NCBI RefSeq assembly: GCF_036227225.1
Contig: NZ_CP109444.1
Coordinates: forward strand, 4,259,501 to 4,323,500
DNA from: Streptomyces sp. NBC_01478
GTDB taxonomy: Bacteria > Actinomycetota > Actinomycetes > Streptomycetales > Streptomycetaceae
Direction: 5' to 3'
DNA: 64,000 nucleotides
Below, piece after piece: positions 58,995 to 64,000 of this stretch. Position 1 is the first letter of the stretch; each line of letters starts with the position of its first letter. The notes under the pieces were generated by a model. That model made no database searches, was not told where the DNA came from, and saw only the letters and a program-made list of their open reading frames with translations. The translations under genes were made by a program, and so were the position numbers.

Positions 58995-60341
58995 ATGGCC
59001 AATTTCTCGAAGTCGAACGTGCCACAGTTCTCGGTCGACGTGTACCAGAACGAGTACCTGCCGGAGGGCGGGCGTGAGGTCAACGCGATCGTCACGGTGA
59101 CCTCGACCGGCGGCGGCACCATCGGGAGCCCGGTCGCGGCGCCCCATCTGTACTCGGCCGGGCAGGGCCCGGACGCGGCCGTGGCGATCATGGTCGACTG
59201 CTCGGGTTCGATGGACTACCCGCCGACCAAGATGCGCAACGCGCGCGACGCCACGGCCGCCGCCATCGACACCCTGCGGGACGGGGTGCACTTCGCGGTG
59301 ATCGGCGGCACGCATGTCGCCAAGGAGGTCTATCCGGGCGGCGGCGCGCTCGCGGTCGCCGACGCCCGGACCCGCGACCAGGCCAAGCAGGCGCTGCGCA
59401 AGCTGAGCGCGGGCGGCGGCACCGCCATCGGCACCTGGCTGCGCCTCGCCGACCGGCTGCTGTCCTCCGCGGACGTCTCCATACGCCACGGCATCGTGCT
59501 CACCGACGGCCGCAACGAGCACGAGGCGCCGGAGGATCTGAAGGACGCGATCAACTCCTGCGCCGGACGTTTCACCTGTGACGCCCGTGGTGTCGGCACG
59601 GACTGGGAAGTGAAAGAAGTCACAGGGATCGCCTCCGCGCTGCTCGGCACCGCCGACATCGTCGCCGACCCGGCGAACCTCGCCGCCGACTTCACGAAGA
59701 TGATGGAGACGGCGATGGGCAAGGAGGTCGCGGACGTCGCGCTGCGGCTGTGGACGCCGGTGGGCACGACCATCAAGTTCGTCAAGCAAGTCGCGCCCAG
59801 GGTCGAGGAGTTGACCGGCCGCCGCACCGAGGCGGGCCCGCGCGCCGGGGACTACCCCACCGGTTCCTGGGGAGACGAGTCCCGTGACTACCACGTGTGC
59901 GTCGAGGTCCCCGAGGCCGGCATCGGCCAGGAGATGCTCGCCGCCCGGGTCTCGCTGGTCGTCCCGCAGCCCGACGGCAGTACCCAGAACCTGGGCGCCC
60001 AGGGGCTGGTGAAGGCCGTATGGACCGACGACATGGTGGCGTCCACGTCCATCAACCCGCAGGTCGCGCACTACACCGGCCAGGCCGAACTGGCACAAGC
60101 CATCCAACAAGGGCTGGATCTCCGCAAATCGGGAGATGTCGATGGAGCAACGGCCAAACTGGGACGGGCCGTTCAGCTCGCCAGCGTCTCCGGAAACGCG
60201 GATACTGCGAAACTGCTTGCGAAGGTGGTGGACGTGGTCGATGCCGCGGCGGGTACTGTGCGACTGAAGGCGAAGGTCGCGGAGGCCGACGAGATGACTC
60301 TCGAGACACGGTCCACAAAGACTGTTCGTGTAAAGAAGTGA
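58995..60341 (+). CDS. von Willebrand factor A domain protein
   Basis: 448 residues from ATG 58995. The vWA domain occupies about 60-250 with an intact MIDAS motif (Asp68-Cys-Ser70-Gly-Ser72 in MVDCSGSMD) and the later Thr and Asp positions (GGGTAIGTWL, VLTDGRNEH). The remaining 200 residues are beta-rich, ending in a helical part (LAQAIQQGLDLRKSGDVDGATAKLGRAVQLA). It is cytoplasmic and probably a metal-dependent protein-protein adaptor in the kinase-phosphatase module. Confidence 0.9.
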   Translation: MANFSKSNVPQFSVDVYQNEYLPEGGREVNAIVTVTSTGGGTIGSPVAAPHLYSAGQGPDAAVAIMVDCSGSMDYPPTKMRNARDATAAAIDTLRDGVHFAVIGGTHVAKEVYPGGGALAVADARTRDQAKQALRKLSAGGGTAIGTWLRLADRLLSSADVSIRHGIVLTDGRNEHEAPEDLKDAINSCAGRFTCDARGVGTDWEVKEVTGIASALLGTADIVADPANLAADFTKMMETAMGKEVADVALRLWTPVGTTIKFVKQVAPRVEELTGRRTEAGPRAGDYPTGSWGDESRDYHVCVEVPEAGIGQEMLAARVSLVVPQPDGSTQNLGAQGLVKAVWTDDMVASTSINPQVAHYTGQAELAQAIQQGLDLRKSGDVDGATAKLGRAVQLASVSGNADTAKLLAKVVDVVDAAAGTVRLKAKVAEADEMTLETRSTKTVRVKK

Positions 60342-60402
60342 CCTAGCCGGAACGACCCGGTTCGACCAAGCCTGACCCTGTGAGAAAGGGGGACGCGCCG
60401 AC

Positions 60403-62385
60403 ATGCCGACCTGCCCGAACGGACACCAGTCGGGTTCCGACGACTGGTGCGAGGTCTGCGGTCACCGCATGGCCGGTGCCGTACCCCCGCCCCCTCCGCC
60501 GCCCCCCGGCGGCGGCTACGGCTTCCCGCCGCCCGCGCGCCCGAGCGCCGAGGCGGAGCTCTGCCCGCAGTGCCGTACGCCCCGTGAGGGCGGTGCGCCG
60601 TTCTGCGAGGAGTGCCGGTGGAACTTCCTCACGAACACGGCGACCTCGTACACCCCGGCCGCGCCGCGCCCCACGTCCCCCGGCCCGAGCCCGGCGGCCC
60701 GCTTCCAGCAGCCGCCGCCGCCCGGTCCGACGTACGGCGGTGACCCCTACGAGTACCAGGGCTCGCGCCCGTCGCAGATGAACCGGCCGGCCGAGCCGAT
60801 ACCGCCGTTCGGCGGCGAAGCGACGGGACGGCCTGGTGGGCCGGGTGGCCCCGGGGTGTCCGGAAGCCCCGGTGGACCTGGCGGACCTGGCGGACCTGGC
60901 GGTCCCGGTGCACCTGGTGGGCCGAACGGTCCCGGTGGCTTCGGCGGCGAACGTCAAGGCGGACCTGGTGGGCAGGGCGGCCCCGGTGGACCCGGTGGCC
61001 CCGGCGCGCAGGGGTTCGGCAACGAGCGGCAGGGTGGGCCCGGCGGGCCTGGCGGACCCGGCGCGCAGGGCTTCGGCGGCGAACGCCAAGGTGGTCCCGG
61101 TGGTCCGGGGGCGCAGGGCTTCGGCAATGAGCGCCCGGGCGGACCGGGTGGACCCGGTGGTCCCGGTGGCCAGGGTGCGCAGGGCTTCGGCGGCGAACGC
61201 CAGGGCGGGCCTGGTGGTCAGGGCGGCCCCGGTGGCCCGGGGGCACAGGGCTTCGGCAATGAGCGGCGGGGTGGGCCCGAGGGTCCAGGTGGCCCCGGCG
61301 CGCAAGGTTTCGGCAACGAGCGGCAAGGTGGGCCCGGCGGCCCCGGCCGCGCGCAGGGCTTCGGCGGTGAGCGCCAGGGCGGCTCTCCCGCGCCCTTCGG
61401 CAGCAACGACCCGTCCGGCCCGCCGCGGCCGTTCGGCAACGATCCCTCCGGCCCGCCGCCCTTCGGCAACGAGGCGTCCAGCCGGCCCGGACCGTTCGGC
61501 AACGAGCAGTCCACGGGCCCCGGCGGCCAGTTCGGCAATGAACGCCCCGGCCAGGGCGAGTTCGGCGGCGGCCGGCCCGGCGGCTTCGGCGGTGAGCGGC
61601 AGGGTCCGCCCGGACCGTTCGGCAACGAGCCCTCGAACCCGCAGGGTCCCCCGAACTTCGGCCCCGACCCCTCGCGGCCGGTCCCGCCGCCGCCCGGACC
61701 GACCCCGAACGCGGGTCCCGGTCAGACGAGCGGCGCCCCGCAGGCCTTCCAGCAGTCGGCTCCGCCCGGATTCCCGCAGGAGACGAACCGTCCGCAGCAG
61801 GGCGGCCCGCCCTTCGGCGGCGGTGACGACGACTGGGTGATCTCCCCGCCGACCCCCGGCTCCCCGGGCGGTCCCGGCGGTCCTGGCGGTCCCGGTCAGG
61901 GCGGTGGCGGCTACGGCTATCCGCAGCCCGGTTCGACCCAGGCCCCGCCCCCGCCCCGTCCGGCGTACCAGCAGCAGCCGACGACGTGGATGGCGACGAT
62001 CGGCCCGGACCGCGAGTACTTCATGGCGATGATGCAGCGCTCGGGTCCGGAGGCCGCTGGGCTCAACCTGCCCGCGTACTCCCCCGAGCAGCAGCGCCGG
62101 CTCACCGGCAACCAGATCACCATCGGCCGCCGTCGGCACTCCACCGGTGAGTCCCCCGACATCGACCTGTCGGTGCCGCCGGAGGACCCGGGCGTCTCGC
62201 ACCAGCACGCGGTACTGGTCCAGCAGCCGGACGGCAGTTGGGCGGTCGTCGACCAGAACTCGACGAACGGTACGACGGTCAACGGCGGCGAGGAGCCGAT
62301 CCAGCCCTTCGTGCCGGTGCCGTTGCAGGACGGGGATCGGGTGCATGTGGGGGCGTGGACGACGATCACGGTTCGGCGGGGTTAA
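60403..62385 (+). CDS. FHA-domain protein with zinc ribbon and collagen-like Gly-Pro region
   Basis: 660 residues from ATG 60403. The N terminus has Cys-rich ribbon motifs ([17 protein letters not shown], then CPQCRTP...FCEEC). A Pro-rich part follows, then a very long Gly/Pro-rich region (about 143-330) of repeated GGPGGPG and AQGFGNER units. The FHA domain is at the end (about 565-660): [28 protein letters not shown] and [11 protein letters not shown], carrying the Arg, Ser-His and Asn of a phosphothreonine-binding site. It is the natural effector of the PknG kinase here, comparable in role to GarA, although it is far larger. Confidence 0.92.
   Translation: MPTCPNGHQSGSDDWCEVCGHRMAGAVPPPPPPPPGGGYGFPPPARPSAEAELCPQCRTPREGGAPFCEECRWNFLTNTATSYTPAAPRPTSPGPSPAARFQQPPPPGPTYGGDPYEYQGSRPSQMNRPAEPIPPFGGEATGRPGGPGGPGVSGSPGGPGGPGGPGGPGAPGGPNGPGGFGGERQGGPGGQGGPGGPGGPGAQGFGNERQGGPGGPGGPGAQGFGGERQGGPGGPGAQGFGNERPGGPGGPGGPGGQGAQGFGGERQGGPGGQGGPGGPGAQGFGNERRGGPEGPGGPGAQGFGNERQGGPGGPGRAQGFGGERQGGSPAPFGSNDPSGPPRPFGNDPSGPPPFGNEASSRPGPFGNEQSTGPGGQFGNERPGQGEFGGGRPGGFGGERQGPPGPFGNEPSNPQGPPNFGPDPSRPVPPPPGPTPNAGPGQTSGAPQAFQQSAPPGFPQETNRPQQGGPPFGGGDDDWVISPPTPGSPGGPGGPGGPGQGGGGYGYPQPGSTQAPPPPRPAYQQQPTTWMATIGPDREYFMAMMQRSGPEAAGLNLPAYSPEQQRRLTGNQITIGRRRHSTGESPDIDLSVPPEDPGVSHQHAVLVQQPDGSWAVVDQNSTNGTTVNGGEEPIQPFVPVPLQDGDRVHVGAWTTITVRRG
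60829..61386 (+). repeat. Imperfect tandem repeats encoding a Gly-Pro-Gly low-complexity region
   Basis: DNA words such as GGTGGACCTGGCGG recur. The encoded unit AQGFG(N/G)ER followed by [11 protein letters not shown] appears about nine times, with spacer length varying in steps of three residues. All units stay in frame. Confidence 0.85.
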
Positions 62386-62397
62386 GGGCGGCACGGT

Positions 62398-63375
62398 TCA
62401 GCGGAGGGGCCAGGTGTACGGCCCCTCCGGATCGTCCAGCCATGCCCACACCCGCTCACCGGCGACCGAGACGCCGTAGCGCTCGCGTCCTGGCCTCCCT
62501 TCACGCTCCCACAGCTCGCGGGCGTCCCGCGGATCGAGCGTGCCGTGGGTGAGGGTGAGCAGGAAGCGGAGCAGTTCGTGGTCGCCGGGGCGGTGCGGGA
62601 TCTCGGTCGGCGTGGTCGGTTCGGTACCGCGCAGGGGGACGAAGTACGCGGCCGTGTTCAGGAAGGTGCCCTCGGCGTGGGTCGGGTCGCGGACGGTGAG
62701 GGTGATCAGGCCGGTGGCCAGCGGGGCCAGGACGCGGGCGCCGGGGCGGCACTGGGCGATCCAGGCGCGCGGGACCGTCGTCAGGGCGCAGGTCGCCACG
62801 ATCCGGTCGTAGGGGCCGTGTGCGGGGACTCCGCGGGTGCCGTCGCCGGTGACGACGGCCGGGCGGTACCCGGCGTCGGCGAGGTGGGTGCGCGCGGAGT
62901 CGGTGATCTCCGGTTCCAGGTCGACGGTGGTCACCAGGTCGTCGCCGAGCCGGTGGGCGAGCAGCGCCGCGTTGTAGCCCGTGCCCGCGCCGATCTCCAG
63001 CACCCGGTCGCCGTCCGTCACCCGCAGTTCGGCCAACATCCTTGCCATCAGCGAGGGTTGGCTGCTGGACGACACCAGCTCGCCGTCCCGCAGCCGCGTG
63101 GCGAGCGGTACGTCGGCGTACACCCCGCGCAGCCAGCGCTCCCGCGCGTCCGGGTCGGGACTCCCCCGCCACAGCCGCTCGTGCCCCTGCCCGTCGCCGT
63201 CCGGGACACCGACGTAGTAGTACGGCACGAACAGATGCCGCGGCACCGCCGCGAACACCGCCCGCCATCCGGGGTCCGTGTCCCAGGCTCCGCTCAGGCC
63301 GATCGCCCGCACCAGTTCCGCCCGCGCGGAGACGGCGACGGCGTCCAGGTCCTTGTCGAGAGCGTGCGCGCTCAT
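62398..63375 (-). CDS. Protein-L-isoaspartate O-methyltransferase-like SAM methyltransferase
   Basis: 325 residues from ATG 63375. The PCMT-like layout is RHLFVP near the N terminus, SSSQPSLMARMLAELRVTDGDRVLEIGAGTGYNAALLAHRLG (about 110-150, SAM-binding GAGTGY), VTTVDLEPE and YDRIVATCALTTVPRAWIAQCRPGARVLAP. Classical PCMT repairs isoaspartyl sites and is about 210 residues. The extra 100 residues at the C terminus (FVPLRGTEPTTP to the end) are characteristic of the longer actinobacterial group, some of which act in peptide-modification clusters. No precursor peptide is seen beside it. Confidence 0.88.
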   Translation of the reverse strand: MSAHALDKDLDAVAVSARAELVRAIGLSGAWDTDPGWRAVFAAVPRHLFVPYYYVGVPDGDGQGHERLWRGSPDPDARERWLRGVYADVPLATRLRDGELVSSSSQPSLMARMLAELRVTDGDRVLEIGAGTGYNAALLAHRLGDDLVTTVDLEPEITDSARTHLADAGYRPAVVTGDGTRGVPAHGPYDRIVATCALTTVPRAWIAQCRPGARVLAPLATGLITLTVRDPTHAEGTFLNTAAYFVPLRGTEPTTPTEIPHRPGDHELLRFLLTLTHGTLDPRDARELWEREGRPGRERYGVSVAGERVWAWLDDPEGPYTWPLR

Positions 63376-63460
63376 ACGTCCACTGTCCTGCGACGGGGGG
63401 CGGGAAGCGAGCGGTCCTAAGCCTGAAGTCCTCCGCCACGCCGTCTGAGACCATGGAAGC

Positions 63461-63865
63461 GTGAAAGAGATTCCGCGCGGCACGCTTCAGGAGCAGACCT
63501 TCTACGAGCAGGTCGGCGGGGAGGAGACCTTCCGTCGGCTCGTGCACCGTTTCTACGAGGGCGTCGCCCAGGATCCGCTGCTGAGGGCGATGTACCCGGA
63601 GGAGGACCTGGGCCCGGCCGAGGAGCGCTTCGCCCTGTTCCTGATGCAGTACTGGGGCGGCCCGACGACGTACAGCGACAACCGCGGCCACCCGCGTCTG
63701 CGGATGCGCCACGCGCCCTTCCAGGTCGACCAGGCCGCGCACGACGCCTGGCTGAAGCACATGCACGTCGCCGTGGACGAACTCGGCCTGTCCGAGGAGC
63801 ACGAGCGCACGCTGTGGAACTACCTGACGTACGCCGCCGCGTCGATGGTGAACACGGCGGGCTGA
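63461..63865 (+). CDS. glbO: Group II truncated haemoglobin
   Basis: 134 residues from GTG 63461. The 2-on-2 globin fold is present: FYEQVGGEETFRRLVHRFYEGVAQDPLLRAMYP, ERFALFLMQYWGGPTTYSDNRGHPRLRMRHAPF and the helix HDAWLKHMHVAVDEL. The proximal His is in RMRHAPF. Tyr and the Trp of the YWGGP/AWLKHM segments are typical group II pocket residues. It binds O2 and NO and may protect respiration. Gene-symbol use follows the mycobacterial orthologue glbO. It is divergent from the methyltransferase. Confidence 0.92.
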   Translation: MKEIPRGTLQEQTFYEQVGGEETFRRLVHRFYEGVAQDPLLRAMYPEEDLGPAEERFALFLMQYWGGPTTYSDNRGHPRLRMRHAPFQVDQAAHDAWLKHMHVAVDELGLSEEHERTLWNYLTYAAASMVNTAG

Positions 63866-63914
63866 GCACGGCGAGCTGAACGCCCTTTGCCCCGCGGGGA
63901 GTTCGACGGCGCGC

Positions 63915-64000
63915 TCAGCGCACGCTGACGCCGAGTGCGCCGACTCCCGCCCTGCGTACGGCGATCGAGCCGTACGGCGTGCGCAGCCGCAGCCACGCGC
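63915..64000 (-). CDS. C-terminal end of a gene cut by the window edge
   Basis: The - strand frame entering from the right edge reads AWLRLRTPYGSIAVRRAGVG, then ALGVSVR, and stops at 63915-63917. The reading is open and codon use is normal. Only 28 residues are visible, so no family can be named. Confidence 0.5.
   Translation of the reverse strand, partial: AWLRLRTPYGSIAVRRAGVGALGVSVR

Noticed and set aside
60829..61386. CRISPR-like periodic repeats
   Set aside because: The repeats are in-frame Gly-Pro coding units of varying length without unique spacers, and no cas genes are present.
62398..63375. PCMT-like enzyme as part of a modified-peptide cluster
   Set aside because: No precursor peptide, cyclase or leader protease gene is visible in the flanking sequence.

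Overview
The window is high-GC actinobacterial DNA and almost certainly a Streptomyces chromosome. Third codon positions are strongly G/C. GTG starts are common and several transcripts look leaderless. Typical Streptomyces families are present: a WhiJ-type HTH/DUF397/ATPase locus, Tat and Sec exported enzymes, many ECF-type sigma factors and one-component regulators, and the short palindromic repeats that recur in Streptomyces intergenic regions. No rRNA, tRNA, CRISPR array, insertion sequence or phage was found. Nearly all of the window looks like chromosomal core with small accessory insertions.

Layout. 1-2.5 kb: the end of an aminopeptidase N paralogue and an AbiEi/DUF559-like protein. 2.6-6.8 kb: a glycosyltransferase, a WhiJ-type triad (ATPase divergent from XRE regulator plus DUF397) and two small exported or membrane proteins. 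6.7-12.5 kb: a secreted beta-lactamase-fold hydrolase, a Tat-exported metallophosphoesterase, a Nudix enzyme, a VOC/PNPOx-like pair and a divergent CGNR zinc-finger regulator. 12.6-22 kb: a large secreted subtilase, an ECF sigma factor with its membrane anti-sigma, aspartate-semialdehyde dehydrogenase, a DUF1203 protein and the complete aminopeptidase N. 22-25.7 kb: an EamA transporter, zinc-ribbon sigma factor and SDR operon with a divergent MarR regulator.

25.8-30.2 kb is the most unusual part. Two translationally coupled gene pairs converge. On the + strand is a trypsin-like protein that lacks its catalytic Ser, followed by a TPR/PLD-like protein. On the - strand is a radical-SAM enzyme resembling viperin, followed by a NUDT15-like Nudix hydrolase. 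I propose this as a candidate nucleotide-modifying or defence-type cassette. The idea is inference.

30.3-43 kb: an FAD monooxygenase with its TetR regulator, 4-alpha-glucanotransferase with a coupled repeat-containing small ORF, a PadR-controlled ABC exporter, an HNH nuclease, an MscS channel, a broken Uma2 gene, a GNAT-DUF4288 fusion and a cytidine-deaminase-like enzyme. 43-51 kb: a secreted protein, then a ROK-regulated sugar operon (binding protein, two permeases, GH4 glycosidase, BadF/BadG-type kinase) with a clear promoter and perfect palindromic operator.

51-62.4 kb: a signalling operon that I read as GlnX-GlnH-PknG, the amino-acid-sensing kinase pathway of actinobacteria. It is extended here by a coiled-coil protein, a PP2C phosphatase, a von Willebrand A protein and an FHA protein with a collagen-like Gly-Pro region. 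The window ends with a PCMT-like methyltransferase, a truncated haemoglobin and the tail of one more gene.
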